64,000 nt of DNA. Source: Pseudoalteromonas prydzensis (lineage in GTDB: Bacteria > Pseudomonadota > Gammaproteobacteria > Enterobacterales > Alteromonadaceae). The stretch spans positions 62,001 through 126,000 of the forward strand of contig NZ_BDDT01000013.1 in NCBI RefSeq assembly GCF_001661495.1, in the 5' to 3' direction. Made by a program: the position numbers and the translations under genes. Each line of letters begins with the position of its first letter. Positions within the stretch are counted from its first letter, which is position 1. Shown here piece by piece: positions 8,329 to 16,467 of this stretch. Below the pieces are notes generated by a model, which was not told the origin of the DNA, did not search any database, and saw only the letters and a list, made by a program, of their open reading frames with translations.

Positions 8329-10627
8329 TGTATTGCTCCAACCATTGCTCAAACACATCCGCTTTGAGCGGTCGACTTAAATAGTACCCTTGCACATGAT
8401 CACACTGCATTTTTTGCAGCAGTTCCAGCGCAGCAAGTGTTTCAACCCCTTCGGCTACCACAGAAAACCCCAGCTGATGACCTAGGGTGATGGTTGATTC
8501 AACAATAAATTGATCTTTTTCCGATTCATCTAGCTTTAAAATAAAGCACTTGTCGAGTTTAAGTTCATCAATAGGGAGCATTTTTAAACGACCTAAAGAT
8601 GTTTGACCAACCCCATAGTCATCTAACGAAATTTTTACGCCGATAGCTTTGAGGTTTTCCAGTGCTTGAATGCCTTTCTCTTCATTTTCAATCATATCGC
8701 GTTCGGTTAACTCAATAGTGATAAGCGCTGGAGCGACCGAAAACTGTTTTAAAGTGCGAATTAAATTTGCATGGAATCCCTGATAAGCAATATCTTGAGC
8801 GGAGACATTAATAGCAGCTTGCATGTAAATGCCTTGCTGTTGCCACAACCCAACCTGCCCGATTACCGTTTTAACAACCCAACCCGTTAACTCCACAATA
8901 AGGCCTGATTGCTCAGCTAAATCAATAAATAGTTCTGGTGATACCCAGCTACCATCTTTACGCTGCCAACGAATGAGTGATTCAACTTTATCTATTGTTT
9001 GAGTGGCAATATGCAATTTAGGTTGATAGGTCATAAATAGCTGGCCATCATCGTCATTAATAGCTTGCTTGAGCTCATCGATCATTATCAGTCTTTCAAG
9101 ATGCTCTTCATCTTCTCCCTGCTGATAATAATGGATATTTTCTTGAGCATTTGCGGCACTATCAACGGCAATCAACACTCTGCGCATTAAATCATCAGCT
9201 TGCAGACCTTGAGAAGGATACTGCACCACACCAGCGCTGAATCGTAAATTGATTTTCAGCTTTTGAATCGTATAACTTGCTTGTAACTGCGCCATTAAGC
9301 CAATAATGCCACTTTTAAGATTACAGCCGGTACTACTTGGAAATGCAGTTAAAAATTCATCGCCACCAATGCGCGCATGTAAGCCTCCAAATTCATCAGA
9401 AAACTCAGCAATCCTTAAGGCTACGGCTTTTAAGCAGTCATCGCCAATTCGCGCACCAAGCTTATCGTTTATATGCCTAAGGCCACGAATATCAATTGCA
9501 ACTAAGGTATACTCTTTGTTTTGTTGGAGGTTTTCATTCAATACTTCTAACATCGCTGAACGATTATAAAAGCCTGTTAAAGTATCATGTTTTGCTGCAA
9601 AGCTAATTTGTTGTTCGCGCTCTTGAATATCGTTACCCATATTTTTAAAAGCATCGATCAAGGTTGATATTTCTGTACTTTGCTTTTTACTCATTAGCTC
9701 AACACTGTAATTACCGCGAGCAAATTGTCGTGCTAAGCAGGCCAGTTGTGACAAGGGCATAGTCAAGTTTTTTGCTAATAAGCTGCTGGTGATAATGCCA
9801 ATAAAAATGGTTATTGTCGCTAAAATGAGTAACGTATAAAACAGTCGTTCAAACTCACTGTAACTTTGCGTTAAATCAGCACTCAGTAATACATTCACAG
9901 GGTGGTTATTGAGTGACGGCAAGTATACGTCACGATTACTATATACTAGCTGTTCACCAAAAATACGTTGTGTAGTTTTGTTATGGAAATACTCAGTTGG
10001 AATAAAAGGCGTTGGCCGCGCTAATAATGAACTTTTTACTAAATCATCATTTTTAGCAATAAAGCTTACATCCATGCCGGTTAGGTTTTTTAATTCAGAG
10101 GCAACTTCGTCATCAATTTTAAATCCTACTAGGCTATAAGCGACAGTGCGTGGTGCCTTGATCGGTAGTAAAATAACCTGATATAGCTCATTATTTAGCA
10201 CAACAAAGCTAGACTGCTCGGTATTATTAAGCAACTCATTCATCAAGACTTGTGAATTATCATCAAAATCTTGTTGTCGATTAGTTGATACTAACTTACC
10301 TGATAGGTCCAATAACAACATAAGATCAGCATTAATACGTTGGCTATGATTGTATAATACACTGCTTATTGTATTGGCGTCTCTGGTAGCAACCGCCTGC
10401 TTAAAGCCAAAGTCAGCGGTCAACACCTTCGCTGCGGTGAGCAATAAGCTTTCTTTTGAAGTCAAATATTGCTTATAGACATTTTCAGCCACATTAATAT
10501 CTTGTGTTACTTTTTTTTCATTAAATTGACTAGTCGACCACCAAAAACTAAATAAGCTGACTATAGTCGTTAATAACACCAAGCCGACACATAAAATAGT
10601 AATGCGATTCTTTAAGCTGTTAGTCAT
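8315..10627 (-). CDS. Membrane GGDEF-EAL c-di-GMP protein
   Basis: 770 aa from ATG 10627, which overlaps the preceding stop by 8 nt. Residues about 8-30 are a transmembrane helix, 31-262 a periplasmic sensor (Cache-like in length and placement), 263-285 a second helix, then HAMP (to about 335). The GGDEF domain has an intact GGDEF at 421-425 but no RxxD inhibitory site. The EAL domain carries the signature as ESL (549-551), and the N (NVSAQD), E (ELTE), DD (669-670) and AEGVET residues are kept. Both diguanylate cyclase and phosphodiesterase activity are therefore possible. Being in an operon with a periplasmic cupredoxin and a lipoglobin, its sensor may read copper, redox or gas status. Confidence 0.92.
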   Translation of the reverse strand: MTNSLKNRITILCVGLVLLTTIVSLFSFWWSTSQFNEKKVTQDINVAENVYKQYLTSKESLLLTAAKVLTADFGFKQAVATRDANTISSVLYNHSQRINADLMLLLDLSGKLVSTNRQQDFDDNSQVLMNELLNNTEQSSFVVLNNELYQVILLPIKAPRTVAYSLVGFKIDDEVASELKNLTGMDVSFIAKNDDLVKSSLLARPTPFIPTEYFHNKTTQRIFGEQLVYSNRDVYLPSLNNHPVNVLLSADLTQSYSEFERLFYTLLILATITIFIGIITSSLLAKNLTMPLSQLACLARQFARGNYSVELMSKKQSTEISTLIDAFKNMGNDIQEREQQISFAAKHDTLTGFYNRSAMLEVLNENLQQNKEYTLVAIDIRGLRHINDKLGARIGDDCLKAVALRIAEFSDEFGGLHARIGGDEFLTAFPSSTGCNLKSGIIGLMAQLQASYTIQKLKINLRFSAGVVQYPSQGLQADDLMRRVLIAVDSAANAQENIHYYQQGEDEEHLERLIMIDELKQAINDDDGQLFMTYQPKLHIATQTIDKVESLIRWQRKDGSWVSPELFIDLAEQSGLIVELTGWVVKTVIGQVGLWQQQGIYMQAAINVSAQDIAYQGFHANLIRTLKQFSVAPALITIELTERDMIENEEKGIQALENLKAIGVKISLDDYGVGQTSLGRLKMLPIDELKLDKCFILKLDESEKDQFIVESTITLGHQLGFSVVAEGVETLAALELLQKMQCDHVQGYYLSRPLKADVFEQWLEQYNEQA

Positions 10628-11279
10628 TCCCACCCTTAAACTTACTACCAAAAGTATTGCGTGGTTTAGGCTCTGTTGTTTGCATTATTATTTGTAAACT
10701 ACGAGGTGAATTTACAGTTAGTGCAAGAGGCTGTTTCTCTTCTAAGGCATTTTGCTGCAGTGAGTGCCAAAGACTAAGTTGCACAGGCAGTGTTAAGCCA
10801 CTCAGCTGTACATTTCCCTGCTCATCACTTTGATAAACATGAGAACTTCTAGCGACATAAATATACCCTACCATTGAATCATGAATATTACAGCCAAGTA
10901 CCACCACGCCTTGATTCTCAAACGTAATTGGGCTTTCTGGTTGTCCTGAATAAAGCTTCAACTGAAATGGTTTCGCTGGAGAAAAAGAGTACACATGATG
11001 ACGAATATTATCGCTATTCGGAAAGTTGACCTGCTGCCCCTGTTGAGCAATTAACAATGTGGGTGAAAACTGCTTATCGACTTGATCCATAATAAGCACA
11101 GGTAACTGCTGTGATGATTTATCATCAGCTTCACTCACAAGTTCTATTACTACATTTTTAAGTGGTTGCCCATGTTGATCAACTACATTAAGCGTAACAT
11201 CTTGTGCAAAGGCGGCATATGAAAACGCCACTGTTAAAAAAGTCACAATGCTCTGAGCTGCCAGTTTTTGCAGTTTCAT
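10620..11279 (-). CDS. Periplasmic cupredoxin-like protein ('methylamine utilization' family)
   Basis: 219 aa with a signal peptide (cleavage after AFA, residue 25). Residues 26-50 are a carboxypeptidase-regulatory-like strand set. Residues 60-140 are a plastocyanin-like domain with plausible type-1 copper ligands: His94 or His95 (RHHVYSF), then Cys130, His133 and Met136 in C-N-I-H-D-S-M. Database names such as 'methylamine utilization protein' are inherited; no methylamine genes are nearby. It is the first gene of the four-gene operon, with two palindromes just upstream of its start. It probably binds copper and either carries electrons or presents a copper/redox signal to the membrane GGDEF-EAL protein that follows. 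Confidence 0.82.
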   Translation of the reverse strand: MKLQKLAAQSIVTFLTVAFSYAAFAQDVTLNVVDQHGQPLKNVVIELVSEADDKSSQQLPVLIMDQVDKQFSPTLLIAQQGQQVNFPNSDNIRHHVYSFSPAKPFQLKLYSGQPESPITFENQGVVVLGCNIHDSMVGYIYVARSSHVYQSDEQGNVQLSGLTLPVQLSLWHSLQQNALEEKQPLALTVNSPRSLQIIMQTTEPKPRNTFGSKFKGGND

Positions 11280-11293
11280 TTAGTCATCCTCGG

Positions 11294-11307
11294 TAGTGTG
11301 AACACTA
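11294..11307. promoter_or_regulatory. 14-bp palindrome upstream of cupredoxin operon
   Basis: TAGTGT-GA-ACACTA, 6-bp perfect arms, 14 nt upstream of the first gene of the minus-strand operon. It could be an operator or a 5'-UTR hairpin. The regulator is unknown. Confidence 0.45.
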
Positions 11308-11320
11308 ACCTGTGAGTATT

Positions 11321-11350
11321 TCTAATTAATCTTTGGTTAAGTTAATTAGA
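11321..11350. promoter_or_regulatory. Inverted repeat upstream of cupredoxin operon
   Basis: TCTAATTAA (11321-11329) and TTAATTAGA (11342-11350), 9-bp perfect arms 12 nt apart, AT-rich, 42-71 nt upstream of the operon start. Arm length and spacing suit a dimeric regulator bound across two helical turns. Confidence 0.45.
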
Positions 11351-11372
11351 GACTGACTCCAAATGCAAGAAT

Positions 11373-11416
11373 AAAAGCCCAGTTACACTAAATAATAGTA
11401 AAACTTGGGGCTTTTA
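11373..11416 (-). terminator. Terminator downstream of purC
   Basis: AAAAGCCC (11373-11380) pairs with GGGCTTTT (11408-11415), extended inward by AGTT/AACT with a long loop. On the minus strand it ends in a T-rich tail, placed 27 nt after the purC stop. Confidence 0.7.
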
Positions 11417-11442
11417 AACAACAGCAAGCAATTTACTAGTAA

Positions 11443-12549
11443 TTAAGCCTTAGAAACCAAGCCGTATTGCTGATCTAAAATCGTAATAACCTCTGCGCGA
11501 GGATCAGCAGGAATTGCGATATCATAACCCACTATTTTACTGGCAATACCAACATAGGTTTCTGACACAGCTAACATAACTGACTCTGGTAGGATGTAAT
11601 CTTTAGCTAATTGCTCTCGCTCAGGCATACGGTCTTTATTCAGTAACACATCGCTATCTGGCACATTGCTAATTAATAACTGGCGAAACCCTTCTTTAGA
11701 GTTCTCAACAATTTTGCCATCCCTATAAGCAGCACCATCCCAAATACGTGATGAGTCAGGTGTGCCTACTTCATCGATGTAGATCAGTTTATCGGTGCCA
11801 TCAATATCTTCTACATAGCCAAACTCAAACTTAGTATCAACGAAGATTTGATCCAGTTTAGCCAGTTCAGCACTTATTAAATTAAAGCCTTCAACAAGCA
11901 GCTTTTCGTATTGTGCAACATCATCTTCAGACTTAAAGTTAAACACAGTTAAGTTATTAGTGATATTGTCACGGGTGATATTTACATCATCTACTGCAGG
12001 AATATCTGCAACACCGGTAATGATACCTTTCGTTGATGGCGTAATTAAAACCTCATCTAACTTTTGATTAGCCGTTAAGCCTTCAGGTAACTCTAAGCCA
12101 CAAAAGTTACGCACCCCTTTAGTGTAATCACGCCACATGCTGCCAGTAATATACTGACGAGCAATAGCTTCTACTTTTACGGTACTGGCTTTACGCACAA
12201 TCCATACATACGGATGTGGAATATCAACAATATGATTCCCAGCAAGACCTGCTTGATCAAATAACTTAAACCAATGTGATGCAACAGTGTTTAACGCCAT
12301 ACCTTTACCTGGCACACCATTTAGGCCGTTTTCACCTTGCCAAATACAATCAAATGCAGAGATACGATCGGAGATTACCATAATAGCCAACTCAGTACCT
12401 TTGGGTACTTGATAACCTTTTTCGCTGATCAAACGTGCGCTGTCTTCGTCTGTTAACCAATAAACTGAGCGTACTTTGCCACTGTGAACAGGGCCCTTAG
12501 TGCGGATTGGTAAATCATCGTTTACGTCTAAAACTTTATAGCTAGTCAT
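11443..12549 (-). CDS. purC: Phosphoribosylaminoimidazole-succinocarboxamide synthase
   Basis: 368 aa. SAICAR synthase joins CAIR and aspartate with ATP in step 8 of IMP synthesis, in the cytoplasm. The N-terminal '[14 protein letters not shown]' nucleotide-binding segment, '[15 protein letters not shown]' and 'VDTKFEFGY' (K/E substrate loop) are the family motifs. It belongs to the long PurC type (about 360 aa) rather than the 237-aa E. coli form. It is a single-gene unit with its own terminator. I found no PurR-like operator (ACGCAAACGTTTGCGT type) upstream. Confidence 0.95.
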   Translation of the reverse strand: MTSYKVLDVNDDLPIRTKGPVHSGKVRSVYWLTDEDSARLISEKGYQVPKGTELAIMVISDRISAFDCIWQGENGLNGVPGKGMALNTVASHWFKLFDQAGLAGNHIVDIPHPYVWIVRKASTVKVEAIARQYITGSMWRDYTKGVRNFCGLELPEGLTANQKLDEVLITPSTKGIITGVADIPAVDDVNITRDNITNNLTVFNFKSEDDVAQYEKLLVEGFNLISAELAKLDQIFVDTKFEFGYVEDIDGTDKLIYIDEVGTPDSSRIWDGAAYRDGKIVENSKEGFRQLLISNVPDSDVLLNKDRMPEREQLAKDYILPESVMLAVSETYVGIASKIVGYDIAIPADPRAEVITILDQQYGLVSKA

Positions 12550-12738
12550 GCTATCTCCGGATGTATGGCATGCCTATTACAGGCACAGGTATGGAATTGG
12601 GGTTATAAGCCGCTAATAATAATCGAGACCGAAGGAAATCACAATTAAAGCACTGCGCCAAGCAGCAAAAATCGCAATTACTGTTTACTAGAAGTAGGGA
12701 CCTTAAAATGTAAACTCAACAATAAGGCTGATGTAATT

Positions 12739-12768
12739 TTGCTGTTTAAGATAATAAACCGCTATAAT
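12739..12768 (+). promoter_or_regulatory. Candidate sigma-70 promoter for 12794 gene
   Basis: TTGCTG (12739-12744), 18-bp spacer, perfect TATAAT (12763-12768). Transcription would start about 18-20 nt before the TTG start codon, leaving a leader just long enough for the AGGAGGT ribosome site (12783-12789). Confidence 0.55.
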
Positions 12769-12793
12769 ACTCATGCCGTGTTAGGAGGTAAAT

Positions 12794-13867
12794 TTGGATT
12801 ATTTAGCAGCGACAAAGCAAAAAAAATATTTAATGTATATTTCGCAAAACTATTCTTATGCGATATTACGACCACTTCAACGTGAAATTTTAAACCTAGG
12901 TGGCCAAGTCCGTTGGTTTTTAGAAGGTAATAATGTAACTCCTGATTTTTTAGCGCCTGACGAACGAGCTCTCACATCGATAGCCGAAATAAAACAGTGG
13001 CAGCCTGACGCTGTTTTCGCTCCTGCTAATATTATTCCTACCTTTATTCCAGGGTTAAAAGTTGCTGTTTTTCATGGTTTTGATGCAGGAAAGCTAAACA
13101 GTAAAGGCCAAAATGATCACTTCAAAATACGTGGCTGTTTCGATTTATACTGCACTCAAGGGCCGAATACAACGGGCCCATTCCAGCAATTGGAGCAAAA
13201 GCACAGCTTTTTTAAAGTGATCGAAACCGGCTGGCCAACACTTGATCCTTTTTTTGCTCCTGAATTTGAAAGTCCATATATTGATGAAAATGACTCACGT
13301 AAAACACTATTAATTTGCTCTACATTTTCAAAACGCCTCTCTTTAGCTCCGAAACTTTACGAAAAAATTAAATATTTCAGTGAGCAAGGTAAATGGCGTA
13401 TTTTAATGCAATTCCATCCTAAAATGCCCGAGCAACTAGTTACGAAATATAAAGCTCTTGAAAACAACAACCTTACTTTTATAGAAACCGATAATGTGCT
13501 GCCTCTATTGCAAGCGGCAGATGTAATGCTCTGCGATACGTCCTCAATTTTATTGATGTTTATTTTACAACGAAGACCTGTAGTCACTTTTTGCAATCAG
13601 GACCCTGGCAAACACTTAATTGATATTACAGATCCAGATAAACTCGAAACGGCGATTGATTACGCGCTGACGCACCCACAATCATTAATGACTGAAATTG
13701 AGGCTTTTTGCCAACAGCTGCATCCCTACCAAGACGGCTTATCGAGTCAACGTGTACTTGCTGCCACCAATGAATTAATATTGACCAATCCAAAACTTAA
13801 AGCCAAACCACTTAATTTCATTCGTAACTTAAAGATGCGTAAAAAATTAAATTATTGGCACTGGTAG
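12794..13867 (+). CDS. CDP-glycerol glycerophosphotransferase-like protein
   Basis: 357 aa. It starts at TTG 12794 behind a near-perfect AGGAGGT at 12783-12789, so this rare start is well supported. The GT-B-like layout matches the TagB/TagF-type family: 'VAVFHGFDAGK' (acceptor His), 'ETGWPTLDPFF', 'MQFHPKMPEQ' and 'LLQAADVMLCDTSSILLMFI' (phosphate-binding C-terminal motif). In Gram-negatives such proteins add glycerophosphate or similar groups to surface glycans; the acceptor here is unknown. The end is rich in Lys/Arg/Trp. The ABC transporter genes follow after 12 nt, so co-transcription is likely. Confidence 0.8.
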   Translation: MDYLAATKQKKYLMYISQNYSYAILRPLQREILNLGGQVRWFLEGNNVTPDFLAPDERALTSIAEIKQWQPDAVFAPANIIPTFIPGLKVAVFHGFDAGKLNSKGQNDHFKIRGCFDLYCTQGPNTTGPFQQLEQKHSFFKVIETGWPTLDPFFAPEFESPYIDENDSRKTLLICSTFSKRLSLAPKLYEKIKYFSEQGKWRILMQFHPKMPEQLVTKYKALENNNLTFIETDNVLPLLQAADVMLCDTSSILLMFILQRRPVVTFCNQDPGKHLIDITDPDKLETAIDYALTHPQSLMTEIEAFCQQLHPYQDGLSSQRVLAATNELILTNPKLKAKPLNFIRNLKMRKKLNYWHW

Positions 13868-13879
13868 AAATAGGCCGCA

Positions 13880-14569
13880 ATGATTACCCTCACAGATCTG
13901 GTTTTTAAATGGCAAAAACAACAAAGTAACCCAACCCTCGCCATTGCAGCGCTTGAGATTGCAAAAGGTGAACATGTTTTTTTACATGGTCCCAGCGGCT
14001 GTGGTAAATCTACGTTACTATCACTGCTTGCAGGGATTAACCGGCCAACATCAGGTTGTTTGAGTATTTTTGGCTGTGAGCTAAGCAAACTGAGCAATAG
14101 TAAGCGTGATGCCTTTCGTGCTGATCATATTGGGTATATTTTTCAAAACTTTAACCTGTTGCCTTATTTATCACCGCTTGAAAACGTGACATTAGGCTGT
14201 CAATTTTCAAAACAGCGACAAAAAAAAGCCCTTGTAAATAGTATGACTCTCAATCAAGAAGCTGCACGGTTATTAAATGCACTTGGCTTAAGCGAGCAAT
14301 TCCACCTGCAAAATGTCGCTAATTTAAGTATCGGGCAACAACAACGTGTCGCAGCCGCGCGAGCTTTTATTGGTAGCCCTGAGCTTATCATTGCCGATGA
14401 GCCAACCTCTGCACTTGATACCGGTAATCGCCAAGCATTTATTAAATTATTATTCGAACAAGCTAAAGCTGCTAACAGTACCCTCATTTTTGTCAGTCAC
14501 GATGAGAGCTTACAACCCTTGTTTAACCGTAACATTGATTTAATCGCGTTACAGGAGCAGCTTTCATGA
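13880..14569 (+). CDS. ABC transporter ATP-binding protein (MacB/LolD-like)
   Basis: 229 aa, one nucleotide-binding domain: Walker A GPSGCGKST (37-45), Q-loop 'YIFQNFNLLPYL', signature LSIGQQQR (about 149-156), Walker B 'LIIADEPTSALD' (about 170), and H-loop 'IFVSHDES'. This is the LolD/MacB subfamily that drives FtsX-like permeases acting on the periplasmic side rather than classical importers. Its stop overlaps the permease start by 4 nt (ATGA). The order ATPase, FtsX permease, DUF3299 recalls the zrg zinc-uptake loci reported in Vibrio; that comparison is from memory. Confidence 0.9.
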   Translation: MITLTDLVFKWQKQQSNPTLAIAALEIAKGEHVFLHGPSGCGKSTLLSLLAGINRPTSGCLSIFGCELSKLSNSKRDAFRADHIGYIFQNFNLLPYLSPLENVTLGCQFSKQRQKKALVNSMTLNQEAARLLNALGLSEQFHLQNVANLSIGQQQRVAAARAFIGSPELIIADEPTSALDTGNRQAFIKLLFEQAKAANSTLIFVSHDESLQPLFNRNIDLIALQEQLS

Positions 14570-15888
14570 TCTTAATAAAGCTTGCCATAAGTAGCCTTTA
14601 TAACCGCCGAGCAAGTGCACTATTGACCCTATTCACTATTGCTATCAGCGTCATGCTGCTATTGAGTATTGAACGTGTGCGAGTTGATGCTAAAAGCAGT
14701 TTTAGTAATACCATTTCTGGCACTGATCTCATTGTCGGCGCCCGCACTGGCGATATACAGTTATTGCTCTCCTCGGTGTTCCGTATTGGCCACGCTAATA
14801 ACGGCGTAAGTTGGCAAAGCTATCAATACATAAAACAGCAACGCGGCGTCAAATGGACCATCCCATTATCACTGGGCGATAGCCACAAAGGCCAAGCAGT
14901 TCTGGGCACTTCCGTTGACTACTTCCAACATTATAAGTTTGCTAAAAAACAATCCCTTAGTTTTAGCCAAGGCCAGCCTTTCCGCCATTTAAATGAGGTA
15001 GTGCTAGGCGCTCAAGTTGCAGAGAACTTAGGCTATTCACTTGGCGATAGTATTGTTATTTCCCATGGTATGGGTAATACCAGTTTTCATCATCATGATG
15101 ATAACCCTTTTACTGTTGTCGGTATTTTAAATGCCACTGGCACCCCTGTTGATAAAACCTTACATATTCCTTTAGCTGCCATTGAACAAATCCACAATAC
15201 TAACCACACCAGCCATGAACATGAACATGAACATGAACATGAACATGAACATGAACATGAACATGAACATGAACATGAACATGAACATGAACATGAACAT
15301 GAACATGAACAGCATGATGACTTAATTGGCGAACCAAAACAGATCACCGCGTTTTTAATTGGTTTTGATTCTCCACTGTATACTCTGCAAGTACGTCGCA
15401 ACATTAATCAGTTTAAAGATGAAGCATTACTCGCCATTATGCCCGGTGTTACGTTACGTGAATTATGGGAAATGCTCACTATTGTGGAAAAAATCTTACT
15501 GCTGTTTTCTATGGTGGTGGTACTGGTCAGTCTACTTGGCATGCTCACTACTTTATTAGCGAGCCTCAATCAGCGTCGTCGCGAATTAGCTATTTTACGC
15601 TCAGTCGGTGCAAGACCTTGGCACCTGTTCGCCTTGATCAGCATTGAATCATTACTCACAACATTTTGGGGTTGCCTAGTTGGTTGCGGGTTATTTTATT
15701 TACTCATGTCTCTCGCAGCAGGTTACTTGCAAAGCCATGCTGGGATCACAATCACTATTGCTATGCTATCGGGCTATGAACTCATGCTGATCGGCGCTAT
15801 TATGGCGGCTGGTTTTATCGTTGGTTTGATACCAGCTACCCGTGCCTATTTTTACTCACTGTCTGATGGCATGAGCATTAAAATTTAA
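14566..15888 (+). CDS. FtsX-like ABC permease with (His-Glu)16 repeat
   Basis: 440 aa. One N-terminal transmembrane helix (about 15-37), a large periplasmic MacB-like domain (40-290), then three helices in the FtsX domain (about 300-435; 'RRRELAILRSVGARPWHLF' is the conserved coupling loop). Residues 217-248 are sixteen uninterrupted His-Glu pairs, followed by QHDD and preceded by other His (SFHHHDD at about 170). The tract is encoded by a 6-bp microsatellite. A periplasmic His/Glu tract strongly suggests zinc, nickel or copper binding. Length changes by whole repeats would keep the frame. It is coupled to the ATPase by a 4-nt overlap and followed after 10 nt by a DUF3299 gene. Confidence 0.9.
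   Translation: MILIKLAISSLYNRRASALLTLFTIAISVMLLLSIERVRVDAKSSFSNTISGTDLIVGARTGDIQLLLSSVFRIGHANNGVSWQSYQYIKQQRGVKWTIPLSLGDSHKGQAVLGTSVDYFQHYKFAKKQSLSFSQGQPFRHLNEVVLGAQVAENLGYSLGDSIVISHGMGNTSFHHHDDNPFTVVGILNATGTPVDKTLHIPLAAIEQIHNTNHTSHEHEHEHEHEHEHEHEHEHEHEHEHEHEHEHEQHDDLIGEPKQITAFLIGFDSPLYTLQVRRNINQFKDEALLAIMPGVTLRELWEMLTIVEKILLLFSMVVVLVSLLGMLTTLLASLNQRRRELAILRSVGARPWHLFALISIESLLTTFWGCLVGCGLFYLLMSLAAGYLQSHAGITITIAMLSGYELMLIGAIMAAGFIVGLIPATRAYFYSLSDGMSIKI
15217..15306 (+). repeat. Hexanucleotide microsatellite (GAACAT)15
   Basis: Fifteen perfect tandem copies of GAACAT (90 bp), flanked by partial units CAT and GAACA, encoding the His-Glu tract of the permease. There are no interruptions, so recent slippage or strong purifying selection on both codons is implied; every His is CAT and every Glu is GAA. 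Confidence 0.98.
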
Positions 15889-15898
15889 GAGGAACACC

Positions 15899-16399
15899 AT
15901 GCAGTATTTGCAAAAACTCACTGTCGTTTACTTAGTTATTTTTAGTTTTTTTTCCAGCTTTAGCAGCTTTGCCAACCAACCTAAAGAGATTTTTTGGGAA
16001 GATTTAATTCCTCAAGGGCATGTGCAAATAGACACCCAAGATCAAGCCAGCCATGAAGGGACAGAACAAAATTGGGTGCAACCAGATTTAGATGCCCCCG
16101 TTGTAAAAGAGCTAAATGGCCAATCAGTCAGTTTACCGGGGTTTGTTGTACCACTTGAGGGTGACAGCGAAGTGATCACTGAGTTTTTACTGGTGCCATA
16201 CTTTGGTGCTTGTATCCATGTGCCGCCACCGCCACCAAATCAAATTGTTCACGTGACAATTAAAGGCGGCGTACCAATTGAAAGCCTATACGATGCTATC
16301 GTAGTGACCGGTATTATTAGCACAGAAACCTGGAGTGGCGAGATAGCCCAAGTGGGTTATAAAATGACAGCCGTTGGCGTCGCACCGTTTGAACTGTAA
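15899..16399 (+). CDS. DUF3299 periplasmic protein
   Basis: 166 aa with a signal peptide (cleavage near FSSFA, residue 25) and a DUF3299 domain. The mature protein begins 'IFWEDLIPQG'. The domain core includes 'VVPLEG', 'FLLVPYFGACIHVPPPPPNQ' (a single conserved Cys-x-His beside a Pro run) and a C-terminal beta segment. The Cys/His pair could bind metal. It follows the FtsX permease after 10 nt, with AGAGGA as ribosome site, so it is probably the periplasmic partner of that transporter, possibly a metal-binding adaptor. No biochemical role for the family is known to me. Confidence 0.82.
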   Translation: MQYLQKLTVVYLVIFSFFSSFSSFANQPKEIFWEDLIPQGHVQIDTQDQASHEGTEQNWVQPDLDAPVVKELNGQSVSLPGFVVPLEGDSEVITEFLLVPYFGACIHVPPPPPNQIVHVTIKGGVPIESLYDAIVVTGIISTETWSGEIAQVGYKMTAVGVAPFEL

Positions 16400-16412
16400 C
16401 TCAGATACCTCG

Positions 16413-16462
16413 AGCGTGTTGTTCACTGTGCTATAAATACCAGCTCACAAATGCAACACGCT
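16413..16462. terminator. Hairpin between convergent DUF3299 and mutM genes
   Basis: AGCGTGTTG (16413-16421) pairs with CAACACGCT (16454-16462), 9 bp perfect, 32-nt loop, followed on the plus strand by TTAGATTATTT. It is the only termination-like structure between the two convergent genes. The T-tract is weak. Confidence 0.45.
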
Positions 16463-16467
16463 TTAGA

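Noticed and set aside
12550-12793. PurR operator upstream of purC
   Set aside because: No sequence near ACGCAAACGTTTGCGT found; same for the purL upstream region.
15093-15404. 103-aa minus-strand frame with a Cys-Ser repeat
   Set aside because: It is the reverse reading of the GAACAT microsatellite inside the permease gene; no ribosome site and no family.
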